A stretch of DNA of 64,000 nt, taken from Pseudarthrobacter defluvii. Lineage in GTDB: Bacteria; Actinomycetota; Actinomycetes; Actinomycetales; Micrococcaceae. The DNA is taken from NCBI RefSeq assembly GCF_030323865.1, contig NZ_CP066362.1:4154001-4218000 (forward strand), in the 5' to 3' direction. The notes under the pieces were generated by a model. That model was not told where the DNA came from and made no database searches. It saw only the letters and a list, made by a program, of their open reading frames with translations. Position numbers and translations under genes: made by a program. Shown here piece after piece: positions 44,867 through 53,801 of the stretch (position 1 is its first letter; every line of letters begins with the position of its first letter).

Positions 44867-46333
44867 TCACGCTCCGGCAAGCCTTTGGGCCTGGGCGAGC
44901 CCCAGGTCCGGAACCGGCAGCTTGAAGACATCCTTAAGGGCGTGCTTTGCGGCATGCATCCCCGGCATGCCCGTAACCCCAGGCCCCGGCGGGGTTGAGG
45001 ACGAGCAAAGGTAGACGCCCAGCAGCGGCGTCCGCCACGGGATGGGGGAGACCACGGGCTTCTGGATGAGCCCCCGGACGTCCATGATGCCGGCACTGAA
45101 ATCACCCCCGATGTAGTTGCGGTTGTACTCAGCCAGCTCCGCCGCGGTGATGACGTGCGATTCCACCACCAGGTCGCGGAAGCCCGGAGCGAACCGTTCC
45201 AGCTGGGACACGATTTGGTTGGTCATGTCCTTTGTCGAGCCGGAGGGCACGTGGCAATAGGTCCAGAGGGTGTGCCGGCCTGCAGGGGCCCGGCTCGGGT
45301 CGAAACGGGACGGCTGGGCCACGAGCACGTAGGGCCGTTCAGGGTGGCGTCCGGCGCTGACCTCGTTTTCCGATCGCGCCAGCTCAGCCCGCGTGCCGCC
45401 CACGTGGACAGTACCGGATTCGGACAGGCCACTGGCCTGCCACGGCACCGGCCCGGACAGGATGAAGTCAACCTTGCAGGAGCCGTTGCCGTAGCGGAAA
45501 CGCTCCAATGCCCGCCGGTAGTGGCCCGGGAGTGATTCCCCTGCCATGTCTAGAAGTCCCCGGGGCGCCACATCCAGCAGGGTGGCCCGGGTGGCAGGAA
45601 GCTGTTCCAGCCGGTCTATCGCTGTCCCGGTGTGGATCACGCCTCCATGGGCGCGGATGTCATCAGCGAGTGCTGCCGCTATCGAGGCAGAACCGCCGCG
45701 CGGGATGGGCCATCCACCTGCATGCCCCAGGGCGCCAAGCATGAGGCCGGCCCCGGACGCGGCCAGGGAGGGCAGGTGCGAAATGGCGTGCGCGGCCACC
45801 CCGCTGAGCAGTGCCGGGGCAAGCTCTTCTCTGAACCGAAGGTTCCACAGCCCGGTTCCCTGTTCCAGGGTCCGCAGCCCGTAAATGCCGGCCACCAGCG
45901 GGTTCCGGGGGATTCGGAGGAGCTGGTTCTGGGTGAACTCCATGACGTCATCAATATGGCGGACCAACGGTTCCATGAGCCTCCGGTACGCCGGACCATC
46001 CTGCCCAAGTGCCTCCGCGGTCTTGTCCAGGGACCTGTAGGCCAAAGCCGCGCGGCCACCCTCCAGCGGAGACCCGAAAGACACGTCCGGCGTAATCAGG
46101 TCCACCCTCCGGGGCAGCTCGAAGGCGCGGAAGAAGGGTGAAGCAACGGCCATCGGATGCACCGCGGAGCAGACGTCATGGAAGTGCCCGGGCTGCATCA
46201 ACTCGGTGGTCCGCGTGCCTCCGCCGATCTTTGGTGCGGCCTCGAAGACCTCCACCGACAGCCCGGCGCGTGCCATGACCGCTGCTGCCGAGAGCCCGTT
46301 CGGGCCGGAGCCAACTACCGCAACATCAACCAT
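44867..46333 (-). CDS. FAD-dependent phytoene-desaturase-like oxidoreductase
   Basis: 488 residues. The dinucleotide-binding motif VAVVGSGPNGLSAAAVMARAG at the N-terminus binds FAD, followed by the GGGTRT motif of the CrtI/amine-oxidase group. The C-terminal GGDFSAGIMDVRG region and GVYLCSSSTPPGPGVTGMPG match the COG1233 family, which often acts on isoprenoids or lipids but is poorly characterised. No carotenoid genes are nearby, so the substrate is open. It ends about 80 bp before the PBP start and may be co-transcribed with it. Confidence 0.92.
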   Translation of the reverse strand: MVDVAVVGSGPNGLSAAAVMARAGLSVEVFEAAPKIGGGTRTTELMQPGHFHDVCSAVHPMAVASPFFRAFELPRRVDLITPDVSFGSPLEGGRAALAYRSLDKTAEALGQDGPAYRRLMEPLVRHIDDVMEFTQNQLLRIPRNPLVAGIYGLRTLEQGTGLWNLRFREELAPALLSGVAAHAISHLPSLAASGAGLMLGALGHAGGWPIPRGGSASIAAALADDIRAHGGVIHTGTAIDRLEQLPATRATLLDVAPRGLLDMAGESLPGHYRRALERFRYGNGSCKVDFILSGPVPWQASGLSESGTVHVGGTRAELARSENEVSAGRHPERPYVLVAQPSRFDPSRAPAGRHTLWTYCHVPSGSTKDMTNQIVSQLERFAPGFRDLVVESHVITAAELAEYNRNYIGGDFSAGIMDVRGLIQKPVVSPIPWRTPLLGVYLCSSSTPPGPGVTGMPGMHAAKHALKDVFKLPVPDLGLAQAQRLAGA

Positions 46334-46345
46334 GAGACCTTGCTT

Positions 46346-47809
46346 TCAACGTGAGGGCGAAGCTTGGAAAGGGAGGGGCGAAGCGGAGCCGTGTCGGATG
46401 CGCCACCGGAACCGGTCCGGTGCGTCGTCGAAGGGCCCGCCGTGCGGGTCATCGAGGTGGTGCCGGCGAATGGGGTCGTAGACGGGGTTGTAGATATCCC
46501 AGGTGACGCGTGCCATGAGGTACGCCACCGCGGCCATGTGCGCGGCAACGGCGAGGACGTAATACGGCATGTCCAGGTTGTGTTGGGAGGCACCTGCGCT
46601 GGTCACCTGTCCAAGGTACATCCATATCGCGGCCCAATGCAGGGCTTCGATGCCCTGCCACACCAGGAAGTCGCGCCACCGCGGCCGGGCCAGGGCCAGG
46701 AGCGGAATCAACCACACCACGTACTGCGGTGAGTAGACCTTGTTGGTCAGGATGAAGGCCGCGACGATCAGGAACGCCAACTGGGCCAGGCGCGGACGGC
46801 GGGGCGCAGCCAGGGCTACAAGGGCGATCCCGGCACAGGCCAGCACGAAGAACCCGGCGGACAGGATGCTGACGCCGTCGGCGCCGAGCCCGGACCAGCC
46901 CAGCCTGCCCGCCACCAGGTTGTAGGCGAACCAGGCTGAGCTGTAGCCGGCGCCACGATCGGCGCTGTACTGGAAGAAATAGGCCCAGCCGGATGGGTTT
47001 ACCGCCGCGAACGGCAGATTGACCACCAGCCACGTGACGGCTGCACTGCCGCCGGTCACCAGCAGCGGCCGCCATCTGCCTGAGCGGATGGCGAGCAGCA
47101 GGATGGCGGCGAGCACCAGCACGGGATACAGCTTGGTAGCGGTGGCCAGGCCGATCAGGACCCCTGCAGGGACAAGCCGCTTCCGGGCGAAAAAGTACAT
47201 GCCCACGGCAAGCAGGCAGGCGGCCCAAAGATCCCAGTTGATGGTGCCGGCCAGCACGATCCCCGGGGCCAGGGCCACCATGGCCGCGTCCCAGGGCCGG
47301 CGGCCGGGCATGCGGGCAACCACCACCACGGTGACCATAACCACCGCCGCCAGCAGCACGGCGTTGATGTCAAAGTAGGCCAGAGCCATGGCATTGGGGT
47401 CTCCGCCGGGTACCAGCCACGCCGTGACCCCTGCAATGAGTCCTATGAGCACGGGGTATTCGAACTGGCTGCCGCTGCCCAGGACGGGGAAGATCCCCGC
47501 TGCCAGGCCACGGTTGCGGAACAGCTCGGGGAAGTCCGAGTAGCAGGTGGCGTAGAACTGCGTGGGCGTCTCCCAGCCGTTGACCCTGCAGTATCCCTTC
47601 AGCAGGATCCCCACCAAGGCGGCCAGTGCCGTAAGGACCACCAGCACCCGCTCCACGGTGAAGATGCCGGGGGAGACCACCCCGGGGTCGGTCCTGGATC
47701 CCAGCGGACCGCCGAGTACCTCCGTGAAATTCCGCAGCAGGTCATCACTGCGGCTGGGCACCACGATTCGGGGCCGTCGTGCTTCCTCCGGCGGCTGGGT
47801 CTCGTGCAT
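46346..47809 (-). CDS. GT87-like polyprenyl-phosphate mannosyltransferase (membrane GT-C)
   Basis: 487 residues from ATG 47809; no clear ribosome site, and the upstream extension has no support. About ten membrane segments alternate with loops. The first loop carries residues like the GT-C acidic motif (YSDFPELF), and NWDLWAACLLAVG and KLYPVLVLAAILLLA match DUF2029/GT87 proteins such as PimE-like mannosyltransferases. These use polyprenyl-phosphate sugars on the outer face to extend lipoglycans. It is 12 bp from the FAD-oxidoreductase start. Confidence 0.9.
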   Translation of the reverse strand: MHETQPPEEARRPRIVVPSRSDDLLRNFTEVLGGPLGSRTDPGVVSPGIFTVERVLVVLTALAALVGILLKGYCRVNGWETPTQFYATCYSDFPELFRNRGLAAGIFPVLGSGSQFEYPVLIGLIAGVTAWLVPGGDPNAMALAYFDINAVLLAAVVMVTVVVVARMPGRRPWDAAMVALAPGIVLAGTINWDLWAACLLAVGMYFFARKRLVPAGVLIGLATATKLYPVLVLAAILLLAIRSGRWRPLLVTGGSAAVTWLVVNLPFAAVNPSGWAYFFQYSADRGAGYSSAWFAYNLVAGRLGWSGLGADGVSILSAGFFVLACAGIALVALAAPRRPRLAQLAFLIVAAFILTNKVYSPQYVVWLIPLLALARPRWRDFLVWQGIEALHWAAIWMYLGQVTSAGASQHNLDMPYYVLAVAAHMAAVAYLMARVTWDIYNPVYDPIRRHHLDDPHGGPFDDAPDRFRWRIRHGSASPLPFQASPSR

Positions 47810-47873
47810 GGCATCGAGCTTACAGCCGGCCCCGTCCCAGGAGATCAGTGTCCGGCAGGATCGGGGCCGGCTG

Positions 47874-48002
47874 TCAGCGCAGGCCGCCCAACTGCTGGTG
47901 CATAAGCACGAAAACATCATTCCGGTGCTGCTCCAGCAGGGCGCTGTTGAAGGAACTGCGGCGCTGCAGTGGGCGGGACAGGAGTCCCATGATCACTCGC
48001 AT
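47874..48002 (-). CDS. Small ORF, 42 residues, strong ribosome binding site
   Basis: Reads from ATG 48002 (or TTG 48005) to a TGA at 47874-47876. AGGAGG at 48013-48018, within AAGGAGGTGG, lies 7 nt before the TTG and 10 nt before the ATG. The product starts MRVIMGLLSRPLQRRSS and ends in VFVLMHQQLGGLR; it is basic in its first half and has no membrane segment. No family is recognised. It lies 64 bp upstream of the GT87-like gene on the same strand, so it could be an independent small protein or a translated leader. Confidence 0.55.
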   Translation of the reverse strand: MRVIMGLLSRPLQRRSSFNSALLEQHRNDVFVLMHQQLGGLR

Positions 48003-48125
48003 CAAGGGAACCACCTCCTTTCATTGCTCATCGGGTGCAAAAGGGCATGGCGAATTAGCGCCGACCTTTCGCACGATAAATCTCGGGAATAAGGGCGCAG
48101 ATATTCCACAAAAGGGAATTAATGA

Positions 48126-48149
48126 AAATTGCGCAGAAAAACGCAATTT
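48126..48149. terminator. Hairpin AAATTGCG/CGCAATTT in AT-rich intergenic DNA
   Basis: An 8-bp perfect stem with an 8-nt loop lies between the two small ORFs. Read leftward the right arm runs into a T-rich stretch. It could end transcription of the upstream small ORF; this is tentative. Confidence 0.35.
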
Positions 48150-48356
48150 ACGGTATACCTGACTGCGGAGAAGCCGTAGAACTGCACAAAGCCGAATGCA
48201 AAGCTCTCTGAGCAGGGCTTATTCGACGAAAGAGCAGGGGCTAAGCCGGAAGCTGTTCCGGGAAGTCAGTGAAGAAGCGCAGCGTTCCAGGCAGGCCAGG
48301 TGATATGGCCGAAACCTCGGAAAGGGATCCCGGCCGGGACGCCGATGCAGGTGCGG

Positions 48357-48491
48357 TTAGCGGCGCCGCAGCAAGCCCGCGAAGGCTGCCGGGCGGAGGG
48401 AACCGGAGTTGACCGAAGCTACGCATGCGTCATCAGCAAAGGCCGGGAACGCATTGATGGGGGCATTCCATTCGCCAGTCAAAGTCATCAT
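48357..48491 (-). CDS. Small ORF, 44 residues, near-consensus ribosome binding site
   Basis: Reads from ATG 48491 to TAA at 48357-48359. AGGAGG (48500-48505), inside AAAAGGAGGTT, is 8 nt before the start, one of the best ribosome sites in the window. The product begins MMTLTGEWNAPINAFPAF and ends AAFAGLLRRR, with an acidic middle (ADDA). No membrane segment or known motif is visible. It lies downstream of the histidine-phosphatase gene on the same strand but 155 bp away. No family recognised. Confidence 0.55.
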   Translation of the reverse strand: MMTLTGEWNAPINAFPAFADDACVASVNSGSLRPAAFAGLLRRR

Positions 48492-48646
48492 TTTCCCAAC
48501 CTCCTTTTCTGCTGTCCGCTGCGTAGGGTGCGATGCGGTCTGCGACCCGGGCAGATCACCGTGGGGTCAGAAATAAAGCTACCGCAGGAATCAGCAAAAT
48601 GCCAGCAATTTCCCGGAAAAGATCAGAAACTAATGAAAACGGGGAT

Positions 48647-49231
48647 TTACAGGCCCCACCGCACAATAGCGGGCGTCTTTTTATCCCATCCCAAAGTGCA
48701 GACCTTGGCGGTGCCCAGGATAAAGTGTCGGCCTTCGGTAGGCGGCAATTCCAGCCAGCGCGCGGTGAGGATCCGGGAGAAATGCCCGTGTGCCACGATC
48801 AGCACGTTGTCCATCCCGGATTCCAGGATCCGGCCGATGATCTTGTCCGCACGCGCGGCCACCTCGTCCAGCGTTTCTCCGTTGGGCACGCCGTGCGTCC
48901 AGATCAGGTAATCGGGGTTGTCCTTGCGGATCAGGTCCGAGCTGATGCCCTCATAGTCGCCGTAGTTCCATTCAACGGCGAGCGGTTCGTGCCTGGCGTC
49001 AGGGAAGCCGGCCAGTTCGGCCGTCCGCCGGGCCCGCCGCAGCGGAGAGGTAAGCACCAGGTCAAAGTCGACGCCGTCCAGCACCTTGCGGGCCTCCACG
49101 GCCTGCTGCTCGCCTTCCACCGTCAGGGGAAGGTCGGTCAGGCCTGTGTACTGCCCGCTCTTGGACCATTCAGTCTCACCATGGCGGAGGATCCAGAGCT
49201 GGGGGCGTGGGGCAAAGGCGGAATTGGTCAC
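48647..49231 (-). CDS. Histidine phosphatase family protein (phosphoglycerate-mutase-like)
   Basis: 194 residues. The catalytic LRHGET motif (R16, H17) is near the N-terminus, with R at SPLRRARRTAE and the second histidine in IVAHGHFSR. These features define the histidine phosphatase superfamily. The substrate is not evident. ATG at 49231 overlaps the stop of the CCA-adding enzyme gene (ATGA), so both are made from one transcript. This pairing is usual near the origin of Micrococcaceae chromosomes as far as I recall. Confidence 0.93.
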   Translation of the reverse strand: MTNSAFAPRPQLWILRHGETEWSKSGQYTGLTDLPLTVEGEQQAVEARKVLDGVDFDLVLTSPLRRARRTAELAGFPDARHEPLAVEWNYGDYEGISSDLIRKDNPDYLIWTHGVPNGETLDEVAARADKIIGRILESGMDNVLIVAHGHFSRILTARWLELPPTEGRHFILGTAKVCTLGWDKKTPAIVRWGL

Positions 49232-50736
49232 TTGGGCTCCTCAACGGGTGAAGGTTCGACGACGGCCGGAGAGGCTTCTGCCCCGGGCCCGGCAGGTGCG
49301 GATTCAGGCTGTTCGGCCCACCAGCGGAGCAGGCGCGCCTCCGCTTCCTCCGTGGGCAGCGGTCCGTGCTCCATCCGCTCATTAAGGAGGAATTTGTAGG
49401 CCCGTCCCACCACGGGTCCTGGCTTGAGCCCCAGCAGGGCCATGATCGCGGCTCCGTCCAGGTCCGGGCGCACGGCGTCCAGGGATTCCTGTTTGCGGAG
49501 CGTGGCGATCCGGGACTCAAGATCGTCATAGGCGAAGGACAGCCGGTCGGCCTTGCGCTGGTTGCGGGTGGTGACGTCGGAGCGGGTCAGCCGGTGCAGC
49601 CGTTCCAGCAGTGGACCAGCGTCGGTGACGTAGCGCCGGACGGCCGAGTCGCTCCAGCCGGCGTCACCGTAGCCGTAGAAGCGCATGTGGAGCTCCACCA
49701 GCCGTGCCACGGCCTTGGTGGTGTCGTTGTCGAACCGGAGGGCTTTCATCCTTTTGGTGGTGAGCTTGGCACCCACCATGTCGTGGTGCCGGAAGCTCAC
49801 CGCGCCGCCCGGTTCGAAGCGTCGCGTAGCCGGCTTGCCGACGTCGTGCATTAATGCAGCAAAGCGCAGCACGAAGTCCGGGCCGGGCACGGGGCCCTCC
49901 GCGTCGGTTTCAAGCGCGGCAGCCTGCTCCAGGACCTGGAGGGAGTGCTGGTAGACGTCCTTGTGTCGGTGGTGCTCGTCGGATTCGAGGCGGAGGGCGG
50001 AGACCTCAGGCAGCACATGCTCCGCCAGCCCCGTGTCCACCAGGAGGTCGATGCCTGTCCGCGGCCGTGCGCCGCACACCATCTTCACCAGTTCGTCGCG
50101 CACCCGCTCGGCGGAAATGATCTTGATCCGGTCCGCCATGTTGGCCATGGCCTCCCGGACGTCGTCCCGGACGGAGACGCCCAACTGGGCAGCGAACCGG
50201 GCGGCCCGCATCATTCGCAGGGGGTCATCGGAAAAGGATGCCTCCGGAGAACCGGGCGTGGCCAGCAGGGAGGCGTGCAGGTCGCGTACGCCGCCGAAGG
50301 GATCCACCAGTTCCATGGAGGGCAGTTTCAGCGCCATGGCGTTGATGGTGAAGTCGCGGCGCAGCAGGTCATCGGTCAGGGAGGAGCCGAACGCCACCAC
50401 GGGCTTGCGGGAGTCGGGATCGTAGGCCTCCGCACGGTAGGTGGTGATCTCGATCTGGAAACCGGCCTTGCGCATGCCGATGGTGCCGAAGGCCTTGCCG
50501 ATCTCCCAGAAGTTGTCGGCCCACTTCTTGATCAGTGCCACGGTCTGGTCGGGCGTGGCGTCGGTGGTGAAGTCCAGGTCGGGGGAGGTCCGGCCAAGGA
50601 ACAGGTCGCGCACGGGACCCCCCACAAGGGACAATTCGTGGCCGGCGTCCACGAAGCGCTGCCCGAGCTCCAGGACCACCGGATCCACCTTGAAGTCGAC
50701 AGTGTGGGTATCAATCTTGTGATGTGCGTGCGACAT
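49228..50736 (-). CDS. pcnA: CCA tRNA nucleotidyltransferase
   Basis: 502 residues. The class II polymerase-beta-like head has SLVGGPVRDLFLGR (about 36-49) and the metal aspartates in SPDLDFTTDA (D53, D55), then RDFTINAMAL. A C-terminal HD-type domain is seen at AALMHDVGKP. It adds or repairs the CCA end of tRNA. ATG at 50736 has AAGGA 3 nt upstream. It diverges from the NUDIX gene and precedes the histidine phosphatase gene. The name pcnA is conventional for this family in actinobacteria. Confidence 0.95.
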   Translation of the reverse strand: MSHAHHKIDTHTVDFKVDPVVLELGQRFVDAGHELSLVGGPVRDLFLGRTSPDLDFTTDATPDQTVALIKKWADNFWEIGKAFGTIGMRKAGFQIEITTYRAEAYDPDSRKPVVAFGSSLTDDLLRRDFTINAMALKLPSMELVDPFGGVRDLHASLLATPGSPEASFSDDPLRMMRAARFAAQLGVSVRDDVREAMANMADRIKIISAERVRDELVKMVCGARPRTGIDLLVDTGLAEHVLPEVSALRLESDEHHRHKDVYQHSLQVLEQAAALETDAEGPVPGPDFVLRFAALMHDVGKPATRRFEPGGAVSFRHHDMVGAKLTTKRMKALRFDNDTTKAVARLVELHMRFYGYGDAGWSDSAVRRYVTDAGPLLERLHRLTRSDVTTRNQRKADRLSFAYDDLESRIATLRKQESLDAVRPDLDGAAIMALLGLKPGPVVGRAYKFLLNERMEHGPLPTEEAEARLLRWWAEQPESAPAGPGAEASPAVVEPSPVEEPK

Positions 50737-50883
50737 AGTTCCTTAAGCTTGGCAGAAACCAGCGCCGCGGCAGTCCAAAAAAGCATCCGGATCCGCGCTG
50801 GTTGGCGTTCCCTGGCAGAAAGTACGTCATATCCCGTCCATGTTGGTGTCATGTTCCGGTCATCACCGGAGGGCAACAGTCGT

Positions 50884-50897
50884 TAGAGTGGACTCCA
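50884..50897 (+). promoter_or_regulatory. -10 box (TAGAGT) placing transcription start at the NUDIX start codon
   Basis: TAGAGT at 50884-50889 fits TANNNT. A start 7-8 nt downstream falls on the ATG at 50897, so a leaderless mRNA is likely, as is common in actinobacteria. No ribosome site is seen before this ATG. Confidence 0.45.
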
Positions 50898-51445
50898 TGG
50901 CCCATCCAGTACCGAGCGCTCCAGGCAGGAGGACAAACGCACCGTTGCCGTCGGCAATCGGGGCGCACGTTGCCCCTGCCCAGCAATCGGCGCCGGCGTC
51001 CTTGCCCACGGTGGAGGAAGTCTCCGCCGGCGGCGTCGTGGTGGACACGTCCGACGCCGAACTGAGGGTGGCGATCATCGCCCGCCTTAACCGGGGTGGC
51101 CGGCTCGAGTGGTGCCTGCCCAAGGGCCATCCGGAGGGCAAGGAAAACAACGAAGAGGCCGCGGTCCGGGAAATTGCCGAGGAAACCGGGATCGAGGGCA
51201 TCATCCTGGCCCCCCTGGGCAGCATCGACTATTGGTTCACCGTCAGCGGGCACCGGGTGCACAAGACCGTGCACCACTATCTCCTGCGCGCCACCGGCGG
51301 CGAGCTCACCATCGAGAACGATCCGGACCAGGAAGCCGTGGACGTGGCCTGGGTGCCCATTCAGGAGCTGGCACGGAAGCTGTCCTTCCCCAACGAACGC
51401 CGCATCGCCGACCTCGCCCGCGAAGTCCTGCCGGGACACCTCTAA
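50897..51445 (+). CDS. NUDIX hydrolase
   Basis: 182 residues. The Nudix box G-x5-E-x7-REUXEEXGU is complete at about residues 77-99 (GHPEGKENNEEAAVREIAEETG), preceded by the AGGVVVD strand. The first 40 residues are Pro/Ala rich and probably disordered. Such enzymes cleave nucleoside diphosphates linked to another group; substrate not defined. I chose ATG 50897 because of the leaderless-type -10 box just upstream; the frame is open further upstream. It starts the rightward block leading to murJ. Confidence 0.92.
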   Translation: MAHPVPSAPGRRTNAPLPSAIGAHVAPAQQSAPASLPTVEEVSAGGVVVDTSDAELRVAIIARLNRGGRLEWCLPKGHPEGKENNEEAAVREIAEETGIEGIILAPLGSIDYWFTVSGHRVHKTVHHYLLRATGGELTIENDPDQEAVDVAWVPIQELARKLSFPNERRIADLAREVLPGHL

Positions 51446-51496
51446 GCCCGGACGCCGCCGTCGTCATTGCGGTGTTAAGTGCCCGCGGGTGAGACG

Positions 51497-53638
51497 ATGA
51501 AGTCGATGTCAGCTACCAACTTTCCTTCCGACCGGTCCGGCCGGCCCGATGATGCGGCACCCGATGGCGTGCCCCCCGAGCCGGCGGCGCCGGACATCTC
51601 CCAGCCCGCAGCAGCGGGCGTCAGCGAGACGCGCTCCAGTGCCATCATGGCTGCCGGCACGCTGGTGTCGCGCTTCCTGGGCTTCGGCAAGACCTGGATG
51701 CTGGGTACGGCGCTGGGACTTGGATCAACGGTCAATGACACGTTCATCAACGCCAACAACCTGCCCAACCTGATCTTCCTGCTGGTGGCCGGCGGCGTGT
51801 TCAATGCCGTGCTGGTCCCGCAGATCATCAAGGCCAGCAAGGCTCCGGACAGGGGAGCGGATTACATCAGCCGGCTGCTGACGCTGGCTGTCCTGCTCCT
51901 GTTCGGCCTGACGGCGCTGGTCACCCTGGCGGCTCCCGCGGTGATCGAGCTGACCACCCAGGGCTACTCGCCCCAGCAAAAAGCCCTGGCGGTCACGTTC
52001 GCGTTCTGGTGCCTCCCGCAGATCTTCTTCTACGGCCTTTATGCCCTGCTCACCCAGGTGCTGAACGCCAACGGCGCGTTCGGCCCTGCCATGTGGGCAC
52101 CAATCCTGAACAACCTGGTGGCGATTGCCGGCCTGGGAATGTTCATCTGGATCTTCGGCACCAACGAGTTCAGCCGCCACACCATCGACAACTGGGGTGC
52201 CACGGAAACCCTCCTGGTGGCAGGGTTCTCCACCATCGGCGTGCTGTCCCAAACCGCCATACTGCTGATTCCGGTCTTCCGGCTCAAGCTCGGACTTCGT
52301 CCCCGGTTCGGGTGGCGGGGCGTGGGACTGGGCCACGCTGCCCGGCTGAGTATCTGGACGCTCCTGACGGCCGCCGTCGGGCAGCTCGCCTTCCTGTACG
52401 TCATGCGCATCGCCACTATCCCCGGCGCGGAACGCATCCGGCTGCAGGAGGCGGGGGACCCGTCCGCCTCCACCCTTCCCGGCAACGCGGTCCTTGAGGT
52501 TGCCAGCCAGCTGTACCTGCTGCCGCACTCGATTATCGCGCTGTCCCTGGCCACCGTGCTGTTCAACCGGATGACCCGGGCGTCGCAGGACGGCAACCGC
52601 GCGGAGCTGCGCGACGCCCTCTCGCACGGCCTGCGAACCATGGCCGTGGCCACCGTTTTCGGCGCCCTGGCACTGTTCGCCCTGGCCGGTCCGCTGGGCA
52701 TGTTCTTTTCGGGCGGCCTGCGCCAGGACGGCGTCATGCTGGCCCAGACGCTCACCATCCTGGCCCTCAGCACCCCGTTCATGAGCGCCAACTTCATGAT
52801 GTCCCGCGTCTTCTACGCCAATGAAGACGCCCGCACGCCCTTCTACGTGCAGCTGCTCCTCGCGGTGGTGTACGTGGCCGGTGCGTTCGCCATTCAATTC
52901 CTGCCCGTCGGCCGGATCATCTACGCCATCGCCGTCCTTTATATGGTGGGCAACATCCTCTCCGTGGTCATCAGCGCGTTCTTCCTGCGGCGCATGCTGG
53001 GCAGCCTCGACGGGCCGCGGATCGCCAACTCCTACATCCGAATGGGGTACGCGGCCCTGGGCTCGGCCATCGCCGGTGCTGGCGCCCTGTGGCTGATGGG
53101 CAGCTACAACCCTGACGGTTTCGCGTGGAGCGGCCGCCTCCAGGCACTGGTGACGGTCGCGGTGGCAGGACCCGTCATGCTGGCCGTCTACTTCCTGCTG
53201 CTGCGGCTGTTCCGCGTCTCCGAGCTCAGCGACATGCTCAGGCCTCTGCTGGGGCGGCTTGGCCGCGGCGGCCAAACGCCTGCTCCGGAAGCCGGGCACG
53301 CGCCGTCGTCCGCCCCTGCTGAAGGTTCCTCCGGGCACCGTCCTGAACGGGCCACCACCTCCGTGGACACCGGCCTCATCCCACGGATCTCCGGCGAATT
53401 CGACGCCGTCTCCTTCCGTGCGGGCCCGGATCCGCAGCGGGGCTCACGCCGGCAGGAAACGTACGACGGCGGCGCCCGGCAGGGTGCCGAAGGAGGCTAC
53501 CTGCCGGGCGAGGACCAGCCAAGCACTGCCCGTGGGGGCCTGCTCAGCGAACAGGTTCCGCTCCCCGGCCGCCGGACCTATCAGGGCAAAGCCGGCGAGA
53601 ACCCGTACTTCAGCAGCCGGCGCAAGCGTAAAAAGTGA
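51497..53638 (+). CDS. murJ: Lipid II flippase MurJ
   Basis: 713 residues from ATG 51497 (GGTGAG upstream; GTG 51479 possible). About fourteen membrane segments match MviN/MurJ of the MOP superfamily, including SRFLGFGKTWMLGTALG in segment 1 and NANNLPNLIFLLVAGGVFNAVLVPQI. The protein carries a long cytoplasmic tail of about 170 residues, rich in P, G, R and charged residues, ending in SSRRKRKK. MurJ flips lipid II for peptidoglycan synthesis. In mycobacteria this protein continues into a pseudokinase; here that part is the next gene. Confidence 0.95.
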   Translation: MKSMSATNFPSDRSGRPDDAAPDGVPPEPAAPDISQPAAAGVSETRSSAIMAAGTLVSRFLGFGKTWMLGTALGLGSTVNDTFINANNLPNLIFLLVAGGVFNAVLVPQIIKASKAPDRGADYISRLLTLAVLLLFGLTALVTLAAPAVIELTTQGYSPQQKALAVTFAFWCLPQIFFYGLYALLTQVLNANGAFGPAMWAPILNNLVAIAGLGMFIWIFGTNEFSRHTIDNWGATETLLVAGFSTIGVLSQTAILLIPVFRLKLGLRPRFGWRGVGLGHAARLSIWTLLTAAVGQLAFLYVMRIATIPGAERIRLQEAGDPSASTLPGNAVLEVASQLYLLPHSIIALSLATVLFNRMTRASQDGNRAELRDALSHGLRTMAVATVFGALALFALAGPLGMFFSGGLRQDGVMLAQTLTILALSTPFMSANFMMSRVFYANEDARTPFYVQLLLAVVYVAGAFAIQFLPVGRIIYAIAVLYMVGNILSVVISAFFLRRMLGSLDGPRIANSYIRMGYAALGSAIAGAGALWLMGSYNPDGFAWSGRLQALVTVAVAGPVMLAVYFLLLRLFRVSELSDMLRPLLGRLGRGGQTPAPEAGHAPSSAPAEGSSGHRPERATTSVDTGLIPRISGEFDAVSFRAGPDPQRGSRRQETYDGGARQGAEGGYLPGEDQPSTARGGLLSEQVPLPGRRTYQGKAGENPYFSSRRKRKK

Positions 53639-53691
53639 CCCGGGTGTGGCCCGGCGCCCGTCTTCTCCGCGGTCGTCCGGGGCGGATCGGC

Positions 53692-53697
53692 TAGGAT
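53692..53697 (+). promoter_or_regulatory. Candidate -10 box TAGGAT before the pseudokinase-like gene
   Basis: TAGGAT fits the TANNNT -10 pattern 105 bp before the GTG start. No convincing -35 element is seen. It suggests the gene can be transcribed independently of murJ. Confidence 0.3.
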
Positions 53698-53801
53698 CGA
53701 ACAGGTACAGGGGTAGTTGCATTCAGGGTTGGCCGTGCGCGGCGCCTGAACGGCGGTTGCGTCATCGAGGCCGGCGATCCCGGACAGTCTAGGAGGAACA
53801 C

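Larger units (their letters stand above)
47810..48646. other. Gene-sparse region with two small ORFs and a hairpin
   Basis: This 837-bp stretch between the GT87-like gene and the histidine-phosphatase gene has no ORF over 65 codons with support. It is more AT-rich than its surroundings in 48.05-48.25 kb. It holds two leftward small ORFs with strong ribosome sites (listed separately) and an AAATTGCG/CGCAATTT hairpin at 48126-48149. The rest shows nothing I can assign. Confidence 0.6.

Noticed and set aside
48123..48212. 29-codon rightward ORF MKIAQKNAIYG...
   Set aside because: Only a weak GGGAAT upstream, and it overlaps the AAATTGCG hairpin; not supportable as a gene.
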